Of a stretch of DNA of 64,000 bases, positions 63,670 to 64,000 are shown one piece after another. The first letter of the stretch is position 1, and each line of letters opens with the position of its first letter. Source of the stretch: Strigamia acuminata (Eukaryota > Arthropoda > Chilopoda > Geophilomorpha > Linotaeniidae); assembly GCA_949358305.1 (NCBI GenBank), contig OX442320.1, positions 11,610,259 to 11,674,258 of the forward strand, in the 5' to 3' direction. Under the pieces are notes generated by a model. That model worked only from the letters and a program-made list of their open reading frames with translations. It was not told where the DNA came from and did not search any database. Position numbers and translations under genes: made by a program.

Positions 63670-64000
63670 GTAAGTGCCACCACCGGGGTGTTTGTGTCGG
63701 CTTTGGGTGCTGATTGGCCGGTCAAATCAGGGGAGAAGTCAAACTGGTGAAATAATTTCGGGTTTTCTGTGGATAGTTGGGCTGGAATTTTTATTTTGGT
63801 TCAATTGGTGCGTTTTTTGATTGTTTGCTTCTTGTATTTGAGTGTTTATATTATTTAGGTTAATAAATATGAATGGGAATAAATGTTGTTAATTAAACAG
63901 CGCACTAGGTTTAGAGGTTAAGCCTTAGAAATAAGATTAAGAAAAGATTATAAATGCGGGACAACACTTTCAAGTGCCAATGTTTTATCTTTTGGAAGTG

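Overview
The window is nuclear DNA from an arthropod, most likely an insect and plausibly a beetle. Genes are split by short GT-AG introns, DNA between genes is AT-rich, and ALIX, AARSD1 and CutC are all recognisable with full-length or near-full-length exon sets. I cannot name the species.

Layout. 1-15 kb is ordinary and gene-dense: the end of an unidentified gene (+), a 17-finger C2H2 zinc-finger protein (-), ALIX (+, 14 exons, 866 aa), a chitin-binding protein with a Gly/Gln repeat tail (+), the alanyl-tRNA editing protein AARSD1 (-, 9 exons) and CutC (+). 16-27 kb is a cluster of at least eight small secreted Cys-rich genes on both strands, built from IGFBP-N-like / fungal-protease-inhibitor-like half-modules (most have the CxCCxxC signature). 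At 26.15-27.13 kb one gene (-) joins such an IGFBP-like domain to two thyroglobulin type-1 domains. 28.5-34.5 kb holds four two-domain thyroglobulin type-1 genes ('thyropins', all -): two intact, one with a single-base frameshift, one pseudogene split by nested elements. Four more copies lie at 46.8-47.5, 48.6-49.2, 58.8-60.3 and 61.5-62.2 kb.

34.5-58 kb is dominated by mobile and satellite DNA and by pieces of large genes: the tail of an LRP1-like receptor, the tail of a dynein heavy chain with two frameshifts, a muscle-type Ig domain with in-frame stops, and the first two exons of a neurexin-IV-like gene. Two copies of a complex block of about 5.4 kb (39.5-45.2 and 51.2-56.6 kb) frame this part. 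Each carries a palindromic GTGGCGCCAC module, a purine/pyrimidine tract, several tandem arrays and a tiny spliced reading frame. Terminal-inverted-repeat elements of several classes are scattered through the whole accessory region.

How the parts work together. The thyropin and IGFBP-like genes all start with a signal peptide and nearly all have splice junctions in the same phases. Thyropin copies also share an upstream block with GATA sites and a TATA box. This suggests one locus expressing a set of secreted protease inhibitors together, for example in gut or fat body. The inhibitor role is inferred from the families, not shown here. Single-base frameshifts in otherwise sound exons, two of them in A-runs, leave open whether some breaks are assembly errors.
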